Shown here one piece after another: positions 49,950 to 59,175 of a stretch of 62,774 nt of DNA. The translations under genes were made by a program, and so were the position numbers. The notes beneath the pieces are model-generated. The model saw only the letters and a list, made by a program, of their open reading frames with translations. It ran no database searches and was not told the DNA's origin. The stretch is taken from contig CALZKB010000024.1 in the NCBI GenBank assembly GCA_945787575.1, forward strand, positions 1 to 62,774. The letters run 5' to 3'. Position 1 is the first letter of the stretch. Each line of letters opens with the position of its first letter. The DNA comes from Thermoanaerobaculia bacterium. GTDB lineage: Bacteria > Acidobacteriota > Thermoanaerobaculia > Multivoradales > JAHEKO01.

Positions 49950-50756
49950 ATGCCCTTCGACGAAGGCAGCGACAGGCCACTCACCTACTCGAGCTACCTC
50001 AAGATCGACGAGCTGCTCGAGCTCCAGCGGCCCCTTTCGGAAGGGCCGGAGCACGACGAGCTGCTGTTCATCGTCATTCACCAGGTGTACGAACTCTGGT
50101 TCCGGCAGGTTATTCACGAACTGGAAGGGCTGCGGCAGCGGCTCACCGAGGGCGACTCTGCCCTCTCGCTGGCGAGCCTCAAGCGAATCCTGACGATCTT
50201 GAAGACCCTCGTCGCACAGGTGGACGTCCTGGAGACGATGACGCCTGTCTCGTTCAATTCGTTTCGTAGCCGGCTCGACTCGGCAAGCGGCTTCCAGTCC
50301 GCCCAGTTCCGCGAGGTCGAGTTTCTACTCGGATTCCGCAGCAAGAGGGCCGTGGAGCACCATCCCGAAGGCAGCCGTGGGCGGACGCGCCTCGAGCAGC
50401 GACTCCACGAACCCAGCATCTGGGACGGCTTCCTGCGCTATCTGGCACACCATGGCCACGCCGTGCCGACCGAGCTTCTCGAGCGCAATCCTGCCCGCTC
50501 GACCCGCGCATCTGCCGAAGTCCAGGAGATTCTGCTCGACATCTACAACCATCAGCCGGTGCAGAGCATGGTCTGCGAACGCCTGATCGACCTCGACGAA
50601 GGGCTCCAGGAGTGGCGCTATCGCCATGTGAAGATGGTCGAGCGCACCATCGGGGCGAAGGTCGGGACCGGGGGATCGGCCGGAGCGGAGTATCTCAAGA
50701 CGACGCTCTTTCGAGCTGTTTTTCCCGATCTGTGGGAGATTCGATCGCAACTATGA
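49950..50756 (+). CDS. kynA: Tryptophan 2,3-dioxygenase
   Basis: 268 residues from the ATG at 49950 (one at 49938 is also in frame). Diagnostic motifs: TYSSYLKIDELLELQ, HDELLFIVIHQVYELWF (distal His), FNSFRSRLDSASGFQSAQFR (substrate-carboxylate Arg) and WRYRHVKMVERTIGAKVGTG with the proximal haem His, then GGSAGAEYLKTTL. Converts tryptophan and O2 to N-formylkynurenine. The stop overlaps the kynureninase start (ATGA), so the two are one operon. Confidence 0.95.
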   Translation: MPFDEGSDRPLTYSSYLKIDELLELQRPLSEGPEHDELLFIVIHQVYELWFRQVIHELEGLRQRLTEGDSALSLASLKRILTILKTLVAQVDVLETMTPVSFNSFRSRLDSASGFQSAQFREVEFLLGFRSKRAVEHHPEGSRGRTRLEQRLHEPSIWDGFLRYLAHHGHAVPTELLERNPARSTRASAEVQEILLDIYNHQPVQSMVCERLIDLDEGLQEWRYRHVKMVERTIGAKVGTGGSAGAEYLKTTLFRAVFPDLWEIRSQL

Positions 50757-51979
50757 AATCCGCAGCCAGTTTCACCGCCGCGCAGCTGCTCGCCGACGTC
50801 AACCCGCTCGCCGACCACTACCGGCAGTTCCGGGTTCGCGACCGCATCCTGCTGTCGGGCCATTCGCACCAGGCCTGGCCCGACTGCGGTCTCGAAGCGC
50901 AGGCGCGCGCCTGGTACGACGCCGCGCGTTGGGTCGACGACAAGTGGCAGCTCGCGTTCGAGGAGGCCGACCGAATCCGCGCGGGGTACCGGCAGCTTCT
51001 CGGCGATCCGACGGGCCTTTACTCGTTGGCGCCGAGTACCCACGATCTGCTGATCAAACTCCTCTCGGCACTGCCGCTGACCAAGCGGCCTCGGCTCGTC
51101 ACCACCGACGGGGAGTTTCACTCGCTACGCCGTCAGCTCGATCGCCTGTCCGAGGAGGGAATCGAAGTCGTCAAGGTGCCGGCGCTGCCTGCCGCCACGG
51201 TCGGTGAGCGGCTGGGGGCCGCCGTCGACGATCGGACTGCTGCCGTCTTCACCTCGACGGTCTTCTTCGTCAGCGCTCAGATCGCCGGCGACCTGACGCC
51301 GGCTACCCAGGCGTGTCGTCGTCACGGCGCCATCCTCGTGCTCGACGTCTACCATCAGCTCAACGTCGTTCCGTTCTCTCTGGAACAGCGCGACCTGCTC
51401 GATGCCTACGTCGTGAGCGCGGGATACAAGTACTGCCAGTTGGGTGAGGGCAACGCCTTCCTGAGATTCCCTCCCGACTGCTCGCTGCGTCCGGTAGCCA
51501 CCGGCTGGTTCGCGGAGTTCGGGCAGCTCACGGCGGCTCGAGAGGGCGAGAGAGTCAGCTACAACTCCGCCGACGACCGCTTCGGCGGAGCCACCTACGA
51601 CCCGACGAGCCATTACCGAGGAGCGGAGGTTTTCCGGTTCTTCGATCGCCACGGACTCGAGCCCGAGCTGCTGCGTGAGGTGAGCCAGACTCAGATCGGG
51701 TGGATCTGTGAGGATTTCGACGCCCTCGATCTCGACCCGACCGTCATCGATCGGGACCGCGGTGTCGCTCGGGAGGAAATCGGTGGGTTCGTCGCCTTCG
51801 AGTCACCGATCGCCGGACAGCTCTGTCGAGGGCTCAAGCAACGGGGCGTCTGGAGTGACTTCCGAGCCTCGATCCTGCGGCTGGGTCCGGCGCCTTACCT
51901 CGGACGCACCCAGATAAGAGACGCGATCGGCGTCCTCGGGGTGACCGTTCAAGAGCTAGCCAAGCCGGTCAGAGCCTGA
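50753..51979 (+). CDS. kynU: Kynureninase-like PLP enzyme
   Basis: 408 residues. Aminotransferase class V fold with the probable PLP Lys in SAGYKYCQLGEGNAFLRFP and the ring-Asp in VLDVYHQLNVVPF, where kynureninases usually have DxxHxxG. N-terminal LLSGHSHQAWPD and LAPSTHDLLIKLLSAL also fit. Cleaves kynurenine to anthranilate and alanine; the assignment rests on fold motifs plus coupling to kynA. Overlaps the convergent DUF1232 gene by 11 bp. Confidence 0.85.
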   Translation: MKSAASFTAAQLLADVNPLADHYRQFRVRDRILLSGHSHQAWPDCGLEAQARAWYDAARWVDDKWQLAFEEADRIRAGYRQLLGDPTGLYSLAPSTHDLLIKLLSALPLTKRPRLVTTDGEFHSLRRQLDRLSEEGIEVVKVPALPAATVGERLGAAVDDRTAAVFTSTVFFVSAQIAGDLTPATQACRRHGAILVLDVYHQLNVVPFSLEQRDLLDAYVVSAGYKYCQLGEGNAFLRFPPDCSLRPVATGWFAEFGQLTAAREGERVSYNSADDRFGGATYDPTSHYRGAEVFRFFDRHGLEPELLREVSQTQIGWICEDFDALDLDPTVIDRDRGVAREEIGGFVAFESPIAGQLCRGLKQRGVWSDFRASILRLGPAPYLGRTQIRDAIGVLGVTVQELAKPVRA

Positions 51980-52469
51980 AACCGCGCTTGGCGAGCAATC
52001 GGGCGAGGCGACTGTAGAGCCGTTCGCCGAGGAGCTCTTCGGCGACGCCCACCACCGCAGCCAGAGCGGCACGCACCTCACCCCTGCCGCTCCAGTGACG
52101 CTCGGCGTGCTCCTCGAGACGGGGCCCAAGCGCTTGCGCCAAGACGGCGCTGGCGAGTACCACGTCGTCGAGATAGCCTCCCGGCCCGAGGAGCACCTCT
52201 GGAAGGAGGTCGACCGGCACGAGGAAGTAGATCAGCGCGCCGCCGAGCGTCTTGCGCACGGTTGCGGGAACCGAGTGATCCACCGTGAGGCGGGCCATCA
52301 GGAAGAACACGTCCGGCACCAGCATCAGCGCTTCGGCGGTCGGGCCACCCCATTTACCCCACCGCGAGAGCGCCGTCGTCACCCGCTCTCGCAGCGCGTC
52401 GTAGAAGCTCAGGAGGTGAGCTTCCGATGGCAGGTCCTTGTCGTGAGCGTCGAGCGCTGGGATCGTCAT
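51969..52469 (-). CDS. YkvA/DUF1232 membrane protein
   Basis: 166 residues from the ATG at 52469, which overlaps the stop of the kinase-fusion gene (ATGA). The DUF1232 signature is ALIYFLVPVDLLPEVLLGP followed by GYLDDVVL, with a preceding helix LMARLTVDHSVPATVRK. Small membrane-associated protein, function unknown. Its coupling to the phytol-kinase-like gene suggests co-expression. Confidence 0.85.
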   Translation of the reverse strand: MTIPALDAHDKDLPSEAHLLSFYDALRERVTTALSRWGKWGGPTAEALMLVPDVFFLMARLTVDHSVPATVRKTLGGALIYFLVPVDLLPEVLLGPGGYLDDVVLASAVLAQALGPRLEEHAERHWSGRGEVRAALAAVVGVAEELLGERLYSRLARLLAKRGFRL

Positions 52470-53785
52470 GCCAAGAGTGCCGCCGCCCAGGCGGCGGCGA
52501 GGGTACTCATCAGGTTCACGCCTTCGTTGTCGAGGGCGCCCTGCCGCTCCAGTGTGCCACCCAGCAAACTGTCGAGTAAAGCACCGCCGACTCCGACCAC
52601 GAAGACGATCGAGGAGTGCCGGGCATCGAGCGCTCCCAACGCCCACGCAGCCCCCGCGACAGAGCCCGCGCCGAACAGCGTCGCTAGCGTGCCAACGAGA
52701 GAGACACCTCCTTCGGTGCCGACGGCGACCCGCTCTCCGTCGGCCAGTCTCACCGTCGCGCCGCCGGCGAGACGGCCGACCTCGCTACCGAGGGTGTCGG
52801 CGCAGGCCGCCGCAAGCGACGCGGCCAGAGCCGTCACTCCCAACGGAGAAGGGAGAGACGACGCGAGAAGGCCGCATGCGGCGGCCACGACACCGTTGGC
52901 CAGGACGTTACGCAAGCCGCGCGGCCTCCGCGGCTCGCTCGAACGCTGCCGGCGACGCCGCCATCGGGTCGTCGAGGTCCCTGCCGCCACGAAGACGGCC
53001 AGCAGCAGGAGACCGGCTCCGCCGGCGCCGACCCAGACGCCCAAACCGATCAATCCGCCAGCGATCGAGCCCGCCGTGTCGACCGCCCCGGCAATCCTCG
53101 CCACGACCCCGGCAGCGATCCCGAGAAGCACCCCGTAGGCGCCGACGCCACCTACGAACGTCGGCTCGATCGTCCCTCCAGTCGCGCCCTCGGCGACTGT
53201 GAGACTCGCGTAGAGGACCGCCGCGCCCAGGACGGCCACGCTCAGGTTGTCGTCCATCCGCCAAGAGAGCGATTCGATCACCGCCCCCAAGAAGCCGGCC
53301 ACGCCGGCGGCGACGACAAGCTCAGCAAGGGCGAAGCGGCCCGGCACCGTCCAGGCGACGAGCACCCCGATCGCGGCCCACGAAGCGACGGCGAACGCCA
53401 CGAAGCCGATCCAGCTCTTCGCTCGGTTCCAAGGCAGCGGTCGCCGTCCGAACCTCCGTCCCGCGAGCGTCGCCGCCGCGTCCCCGAATGCCAGCATCCC
53501 CCACCCCCCGGCGAGCACCTCGGGCCGCCCAGGTGTCGCCACCGCCACGACCCCGAGCGCCACCGGGTAGAGAATCATCCCCTCCGAGAGTCCGCGTGCC
53601 CACTCCTCTCGACGCCATAGGCGACGACCGCCGATGTGGGGCAACGCCCACAGATTGAAGGCGGTGAGCGCCAGGGTGAGCGCGATGGCGCCAGAGTAAC
53701 CGAGATCTCGGACCGCAAAGGCGAGCAGGCCCGGCGCGAGATGCAGCCACTTGCGGGCGACCTCGGGGTCGGCTCTAGACTGCAT
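52466..53785 (-). CDS. Phytol/dolichol kinase-like domain fused to DUF92 (VTE5-VTE6-like)
   Basis: 439 residues from the ATG at 53785. Residues 1-190 match CTP-dependent prenol kinases: RKWLHLAPGLLAF, GMLAFGDAAATLAGRRFG, PLPWNRAKSWIGF. Residues 200-439 are the DUF92 family (VTE6-like prenyl-phosphate kinase): VLANGVVAAACGLL, ACADTLGSEVG, GTEGGVSLVGTLA and LDNEGVNLMST. Together the two domains could phosphorylate a prenol twice to give a diphosphate for quinone or lipid synthesis. Substrate not shown; phytol itself is only one possibility. About ten membrane helices. Overlaps the 3' end of the Rmd gene by 11 bp. Confidence 0.8.
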   Translation of the reverse strand: MQSRADPEVARKWLHLAPGLLAFAVRDLGYSGAIALTLALTAFNLWALPHIGGRRLWRREEWARGLSEGMILYPVALGVVAVATPGRPEVLAGGWGMLAFGDAAATLAGRRFGRRPLPWNRAKSWIGFVAFAVASWAAIGVLVAWTVPGRFALAELVVAAGVAGFLGAVIESLSWRMDDNLSVAVLGAAVLYASLTVAEGATGGTIEPTFVGGVGAYGVLLGIAAGVVARIAGAVDTAGSIAGGLIGLGVWVGAGGAGLLLLAVFVAAGTSTTRWRRRRQRSSEPRRPRGLRNVLANGVVAAACGLLASSLPSPLGVTALAASLAAACADTLGSEVGRLAGGATVRLADGERVAVGTEGGVSLVGTLATLFGAGSVAGAAWALGALDARHSSIVFVVGVGGALLDSLLGGTLERQGALDNEGVNLMSTLAAAWAAALLA

Positions 53786-54674
53786 CCGCGACGGAGCGCC
53801 ACAGCTGCTCGAGAGCCTGGTCGATCGTCTTCGCCGGCGCCCATCCGAGGTTGCGAAGCCGGTCGGAGTCGGCACACAAGAGGGGTATGTCGGCGGGGCG
53901 GAATCGCTCCGGATCGACTTCGATCCTCGCTCTGACCCCCGAGACGTCGATCAATCGATGGAGCGCCTCTGCGATGCTCAACGCCTGACCGCTGCCGAGG
54001 TTGTAGACCTCACCCTCGACACCGCGATCGAGCAGCAGTGCGTAGGCGGCCACGGCATCATCGACCGCGATGAAGTCCCGCCTCGCCTCGAGGTTGCCCA
54101 CCCTGAGCACCGGCTCCTGCCTGCCATGGTGGATCGCGGCGAGCTGAGCCGCAAAAGCCGGCAGCGCAAAGTCGCTCGACTGTCCGGGACCGATCACGTT
54201 GAATGACCGCACCGCGATCGAACCTCGTGGAAGGGCGATTCGCTCGAGACTCGCCTTGGTCATCGCGTAGGGGCTGGCCGGTGCCGGCTCTCGGTCCTCG
54301 CCGATCGGTTGCTCGCCCTCGGGCACAGCTCCGTAGACCTCGGCACTCGACGCGACCAGCACGCGACAGCCGGCCGCCGCCTCCAGGACATTCTCGGCCC
54401 CCACCACGTTGACCTGGTAGTAGCCGGTGAGATCACTCCAGGAGCCCCCGACGTGGCTGAGACCCGCGAGATGGACGACGGCCTCCGGACGGAACCGGTG
54501 AAAGAGCTCCACCACCCTCCGGCGATCGAGGATGTCGAGCTCGACCCCGCTCACACCGTCGGGCGGTGACGTCTCCTGAAGGTAAGTGCCCCACACCTCG
54601 TTCCCACGCCTCGCCAGATGATCCGCGAGGTGCGAGCCGATGAAGCCCGCAGCGCCGGTGACGAGGACGCGCAT
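53775..54674 (-). CDS. rmd: NAD-dependent epimerase/dehydratase, probable GDP-4-keto-6-deoxymannose reductase
   Basis: 299 residues. Extended SDR: VTGAAGFIGSHLADHL (NAD site), VASSAEVYGAVPEGEQP, SPYAMTKASLER (Tyr-x3-Lys), VRSFNVIGPGQ and FIAVDDAVAAY. Placed 9 bp after a Gmd-like gene and ordered Gmd then Rmd, it should reduce GDP-4-keto-6-deoxy-D-mannose to GDP-D-rhamnose. GDP-6-deoxytalose or another product is not excluded. Confidence 0.8.
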   Translation of the reverse strand: MRVLVTGAAGFIGSHLADHLARRGNEVWGTYLQETSPPDGVSGVELDILDRRRVVELFHRFRPEAVVHLAGLSHVGGSWSDLTGYYQVNVVGAENVLEAAAGCRVLVASSAEVYGAVPEGEQPIGEDREPAPASPYAMTKASLERIALPRGSIAVRSFNVIGPGQSSDFALPAFAAQLAAIHHGRQEPVLRVGNLEARRDFIAVDDAVAAYALLLDRGVEGEVYNLGSGQALSIAEALHRLIDVSGVRARIEVDPERFRPADIPLLCADSDRLRNLGWAPAKTIDQALEQLWRSVADAV

Positions 54675-54682
54675 GCCGACGC

Positions 54683-55654
54683 CTAGCCGTTTTGCGCCGC
54701 GAGCTTCTCGCGCCAGTAATCGAGGGTGTCGATCAACGTCTGGTCGAAGGGTATCTTCGGCTCCCAGCCGGTCTCTTCCCTGAACTTCGTATTGTCGCCG
54801 ATCAAGATCTCCACGTCGGACGGCCTCAACCTGGCCGGGTCGATCTCGACCTCCACCTTGACTTCGCTCAACTCGATAAGACGATCGAGCAGCTCTCGAA
54901 TCGTGATTCCCGAGCCGCTCGCCAAGTTGTAGACCTCGCCCGGGGTCGCTCTGTCGACCGCCAGCCAGTACCCGCGCACCATGTCTCTCACGTCGGTAAA
55001 GTCTCGGATCGCGTCGAGGTTGCCGACGCGGATCTTGGGTTCGACGAGACCCGCCTCGATCGAGGCGACTTGCTTGGCGAAGTTCGACGTCACGAACACC
55101 TCGCCCCGCCGCGGGCCGGTGTGATTGAAACCCCGGGTGCGGATCGCCCTCAAGCCGTAGCTCTGGTGGTACTGGTAGGCCAGGTAGTCCTGCGCGACCT
55201 TGGAGACCGCGTAGGGCGACAACGGCCGCAGCGGGTTCGTCTCCTTGATCGGAGTCTCTTCCGGCTTGACGAGCCCGTACTCCTCACTGGAGCACGCGAT
55301 CTGGATCACCGGGTCGAGCGCGAGCGCCCGCACCGCCTCGAAGAGATGGGCCTGCCCTTCGATGTTGGTCGTCAGAGTGTCGGCAGGCGAGCGCCAGCTC
55401 GTCGGCACGAAGCTCTGCGCCGCGAGATGGAAAATGTAGTCGGGTCGCACCTCGGCCAGCGTGGCGTGGATCGATGTGTAGTCCCTCAAGTCGGCCTCGA
55501 CCAGGTTCACCCGGCCCTCAAGGTGCTCGACGTTCTCCATCCGACTGCGCCAACGGAACGTGCCGAACAGCTCGACATCCGAGTGATCGGCCAGCAGGTA
55601 GTCCGCCAGGTGGGAGCCGGCAAAACCGGTGATCCCGGTTATCAATGCACGCAT
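54683..55654 (-). CDS. gmd: GDP-mannose 4,6-dehydratase-like protein
   Basis: 323 residues. ITGITGFAGSHLADYLL, LRDYTSIHATLAEVRPDYIFHLAAQSFVPTSW in pieces, ACSSEEYGLVKPEETPI with the catalytic Ser-Ser-Glu, SPYAVSKVAQDYL, RGFNHTGPRRGEVF and DVRDMVRGYWL are Gmd-type. Makes GDP-4-keto-6-deoxymannose for surface polysaccharide. Upstream of, and likely co-transcribed with, Rmd. Confidence 0.88.
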   Translation of the reverse strand: MRALITGITGFAGSHLADYLLADHSDVELFGTFRWRSRMENVEHLEGRVNLVEADLRDYTSIHATLAEVRPDYIFHLAAQSFVPTSWRSPADTLTTNIEGQAHLFEAVRALALDPVIQIACSSEEYGLVKPEETPIKETNPLRPLSPYAVSKVAQDYLAYQYHQSYGLRAIRTRGFNHTGPRRGEVFVTSNFAKQVASIEAGLVEPKIRVGNLDAIRDFTDVRDMVRGYWLAVDRATPGEVYNLASGSGITIRELLDRLIELSEVKVEVEIDPARLRPSDVEILIGDNTKFREETGWEPKIPFDQTLIDTLDYWREKLAAQNG

Positions 55655-55685
55655 CTTGCAGAGTCTCCTACTCTCCTCGCCGGAG

Positions 55686-57914
55686 TCAGAACCGGTCGTT
55701 CTGGCGAGTCGAGTCGTTCAAGTCGAGGAAGGTCCCGATGTTCTTGAGAGAAATGGAGAAGCGGATGTCGCGATCTTCCCTGGCGAGAGACTTGTACTCT
55801 CGCAGATCCATCCGCAAGCTCCAACACTGGGTGTTGAAGGCGATGACGTGACTTTGCTGCTGCAGCAGACTCAGCTCCAGGTCGTAGTTGACCTGCGAGG
55901 CGATCAGCAGACGCTGCCTGAAGAACCCGAGGACGCTCCCGAAACGGGCTTGGCTCCCCGTGGTCTCACCCGTCTGCGGGTCGAAAACCGCCGAGTAGTT
56001 CAAAGAGAAGCGCCAAGAGCCGAACTGTTTCGCTCCCGAAATCGCGGCCCGATTGAACTGATTGAAGAGCGTGTTGTAGGTGCCCGAAAGGTCGATATTG
56101 GTCGTCTGGCTCGGCCGGTACCTGTACTGCAGAGAGATCGGGCTCTCCTGTTTCGTCAGGAGCTCCGGGCTTCCGTCGCCGTCCATGTCGGGCACGGTAA
56201 GTCGGGTCAGCGGCTGCTCGTCCTTGAAGCTGAAGGACTGCGAGAGCTCGAAGGACATGATCTCCCGGGCACCGAAGGGGGAATCCTCGTCCTCGGGTTT
56301 GGCGAGCAATCGGTTCACGAGACGGAAGGTCGCCAGCTCGGTGGCTTGCCGCGTCGAGTCGATCTGATCGAACTGCGGAATGAGCTCCCTATCGTCCACG
56401 TCGGCCGATGAAAAGTAGTCCCAACGCGGTTCGATGACGTGTTTGAACTTGCCCCATTGCCCGACCCCTTTGTGGAACACTCTCGAGAACGAGGGGCCGA
56501 TGATGTTCGCCGAGGCGGATCCCACTGTCTGGGTGATCGACTCGCCCGTGAACTCTCGATTGCCGCTGTCGTTGAGCTCCGCGCTCAAGCTGTCGGAGTA
56601 GGTGGCGGCCCGTGCGTCGATGTTGACCGTCGCCGAGAGCCAGGACACGCCGAGCGGCACGGACAGTCGCGGGTTGAGGTTCACCCGCTGATAGGAGATC
56701 GAGGGGCTGTCGGTGCTCTTGATCTCGAAGCTGTGGGCGCCGGCGGCCATGTTGAAGTAGAGGGGAAGACCGGCTATCTGCGTCGCCCGCAGCCGGTACT
56801 CGAGCTCCGGCAACTGGCGCCTCGAGCGGGTGAGGCCAGCGTTGATGAACTGTTCCTGATTCTCGAGCAGCAGGCTGCCGGAGTGCTTGCCCCACGAGCC
56901 CTGGAGAAACGCGCTCGACTGGATCCGGCTGATCCGGATCGAGTCGAAGTTACGCGAGAAGTCCCGGAAGAAGTTGAAGTCGGAGAAATCGGTGTGATTG
57001 ACGACCGCGGTCAATCCCAAAGGGAGCTCGCTGCTGCGGTGCCTCCAGTTGACCCGCCAGCGGAGCTCCCCCTCATCCTCAGGATTGCCGAAGATGTTGT
57101 TCTTGTCGTCGACGAAGTCGGCCACGAGATAGCCTGCCGTGCCGGTCAAGGGCGCGTAACGGAACTCCGTGCCGAAGGCTTCGATCCCCTCGGTGTAGTG
57201 ATCGAAGAAGGCGGTCGCGTCGTAACTGTCGCCGAAGGTCTGAAACCACGCGAGTCCGACCACACCTCCTCGGCGCTCCGAGTAACCGAGGTTGGGGGTG
57301 AGCAATCCCGAAGTCCGCTCGCTCTTGGCCGGCACCATGATGAACGGCGTGTAGAGGAAGGGGAGTTTCTTGACCCGCATGCGGGTGTTGTAGATCTTGG
57401 CGAAACCCTCCATCACGATCCGCGCTCGTGAGAGGCGAAAGCTCCAGGCAGGATCCTCGCTGTCGCAGGAGGTCAGGACCCCGTCACGGACAGTGTAGAC
57501 GTCCGGACCCACCTTGCTCATTTCGGCGCCGTAGAAGTAGAGGTCCTTCGCGAGGGTAGCCTTGGCGTCGTAGACCGTGCCCGTTCGGGTGCCCAGGTCG
57601 TACTCGAGGCGCTCGCCCGCGAGCCGCTGCGGACCTTCGTCGAGGATCACGTCTCCCTCCGCCAGAACCGTCTCGTTGTTCAGGTCCATCTCGAGACGCT
57701 GCGCCCGGATCCGTTGAGCCCCGTAGCGAACGTCGACGCCGCCGGAGGCGACGATGAAATCCGGCCTCAGGTACTCCATCTGCCCGGCAAGCCCGATAGC
57801 CGTGCCACCGCCCTGCTCCGCCGCGATCGGCAGATTGAAGCTCAGGCGCTGGAACTGTGGGATCTCGGAGTAGATCTGAGCCGACAGGATCAGGGCGAGA
57901 AGCGTGCCACTCAC
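55686..57914 (-). CDS. lptD: LPS-assembly outer membrane protein LptD
   Basis: 742 residues from a GTG overlapping the thiolase stop (GTGA). Short signal peptide, then an OstA/LptA-type beta region (about residues 30-150: VASGGVDVRYGAQRIRAQRL, LAEGDVILDEGPQRLAGERL) and a long C-terminal beta-barrel domain with alternating aromatic strands. ERTSGLLTPNLGYSERRGG and the C-terminal TQCWSLRMDLREY are LptD hallmarks. Inserts lipopolysaccharide into the outer leaflet. Few Cys are visible, so the disulfide-controlled maturation of E. coli LptD may not apply. Confidence 0.9.
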   Translation of the reverse strand: MSGTLLALILSAQIYSEIPQFQRLSFNLPIAAEQGGGTAIGLAGQMEYLRPDFIVASGGVDVRYGAQRIRAQRLEMDLNNETVLAEGDVILDEGPQRLAGERLEYDLGTRTGTVYDAKATLAKDLYFYGAEMSKVGPDVYTVRDGVLTSCDSEDPAWSFRLSRARIVMEGFAKIYNTRMRVKKLPFLYTPFIMVPAKSERTSGLLTPNLGYSERRGGVVGLAWFQTFGDSYDATAFFDHYTEGIEAFGTEFRYAPLTGTAGYLVADFVDDKNNIFGNPEDEGELRWRVNWRHRSSELPLGLTAVVNHTDFSDFNFFRDFSRNFDSIRISRIQSSAFLQGSWGKHSGSLLLENQEQFINAGLTRSRRQLPELEYRLRATQIAGLPLYFNMAAGAHSFEIKSTDSPSISYQRVNLNPRLSVPLGVSWLSATVNIDARAATYSDSLSAELNDSGNREFTGESITQTVGSASANIIGPSFSRVFHKGVGQWGKFKHVIEPRWDYFSSADVDDRELIPQFDQIDSTRQATELATFRLVNRLLAKPEDEDSPFGAREIMSFELSQSFSFKDEQPLTRLTVPDMDGDGSPELLTKQESPISLQYRYRPSQTTNIDLSGTYNTLFNQFNRAAISGAKQFGSWRFSLNYSAVFDPQTGETTGSQARFGSVLGFFRQRLLIASQVNYDLELSLLQQQSHVIAFNTQCWSLRMDLREYKSLAREDRDIRFSISLKNIGTFLDLNDSTRQNDRF

Positions 57915-59095
57915 TCGTCCGTCCTCTCGACGACCACCGCCGTCGCCTCGCCGCCTCCGATGCAGATCGAGGCACAGCCACGCCGCGCGCCGCGCTCGCG
58001 CATCGCGTGAAGCAGGGTGACGAGAATTCGCGCTCCCGAGCAGCCGATGGGATGGCCCAAAGCCACGGCCCCGCCACGCACGTTCACCCGGTCGTGCGCC
58101 AGGCCCAACTCCTCGATGAAAGCCATCGCGACAACCGCAAACGCTTCGTTCACCTCCCAAAGGTCGATGTCAGAGACCTCGAGGCCGGCGCGATCGAGGA
58201 CCCGGCGAACCGCGGAGATCGGAGCGGTCGTGAACCACTCCGGCGCTTGGGCGACCGAAGCTTGCGCCACGAGTCGAGCTATCGGCTCGGCCCCGAGCTC
58301 GGCCGCGGCCTCCTCCGTCGCGAGAACGAGCGCTGCGGCGCCGTCGTTGATCTTGCTCGCATTCGCGGCGGTGACGGTTCCGTCCTTCTGGAAGGCCGGG
58401 CGCAGGTGCGGAATCTTCGCCAGATCGGATCGGAACGGCTCGTCGTCGCGATCGACGAGAACGGGGTCCCCCTTGCGCTGCGGTACCGATACGCCGACGA
58501 TCTCGCCGACGAAAGCTCCGCTCTCGGTCGCCGCTCGCGCACGTTCGTAGCTCATTCGCGAGTAGTCGTCCTGCGCCTCGCGACCGAACTCGTACTTGGC
58601 GGCACAAATCTCCGCGCAGTTACCCATGTGCTGGTCGTCGTAGGGATCCCAGAGACCATCGTGAATCATCGAGTCGATCAACTTGCCGTGTCCGAGACGG
58701 AGCCCGTCGCGGGTTCCGGCTGCCAGATAAGGCGCCTGGCTCATGCTCTCCATGCCGCCTGCCGCCACCACCGAGAAGTCTCCGCAACGCAGATCGTTGG
58801 CCGCGGTCATGACCGCTCTCATCGCCGAGCCGCAGACTTTCCCGACCGTGACCGCACCGGTACCTTGCGGGCACCCAGCCTTCAAGGTCGCCTGCCGCGC
58901 GGGCGCCTGGCCCACACCTGCCGTCAATACCGCTCCCATGTAGACCTGCTCTACCGCCCCCGGCGTGACCCCGGCTCGCTCGATGGCACCGGCCAACGCG
59001 CAAGCGCCCAACGTCGGCGCTGGGACGCTCGTGAGACTTCCCTGAAAGGCGCCGATCGGGGTCCTCGCGGCGCTCAGGATCAGTACGTCGTTCAT
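57911..59095 (-). CDS. Acetyl-CoA acetyltransferase (thiolase)
   Basis: 394 residues from the ATG at 59095. KVCGSAMRAVM (acyl-accepting Cys), GGMESMSQAPYL, VNEAFAV (His/Asn loop) and GHPIGCSGARI (second Cys and His) are all present. Degradative or biosynthetic thiolase; here it could finish beta-oxidation of ring-cleavage CoA esters, though it lies apart from that cluster. Divergent from ruvX with 80 bp between. Confidence 0.93.
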   Translation of the reverse strand: MNDVLILSAARTPIGAFQGSLTSVPAPTLGACALAGAIERAGVTPGAVEQVYMGAVLTAGVGQAPARQATLKAGCPQGTGAVTVGKVCGSAMRAVMTAANDLRCGDFSVVAAGGMESMSQAPYLAAGTRDGLRLGHGKLIDSMIHDGLWDPYDDQHMGNCAEICAAKYEFGREAQDDYSRMSYERARAATESGAFVGEIVGVSVPQRKGDPVLVDRDDEPFRSDLAKIPHLRPAFQKDGTVTAANASKINDGAAALVLATEEAAAELGAEPIARLVAQASVAQAPEWFTTAPISAVRRVLDRAGLEVSDIDLWEVNEAFAVVAMAFIEELGLAHDRVNVRGGAVALGHPIGCSGARILVTLLHAMRERGARRGCASICIGGGEATAVVVERTDE

Positions 59096-59175
59096 GTGTT
59101 TGCTATGGTCGGCGCGCTGTGGAAATCGGCCGGTGTGAACCATCTCGACCGACCGGATGCTAGCACAGCGTTCCC

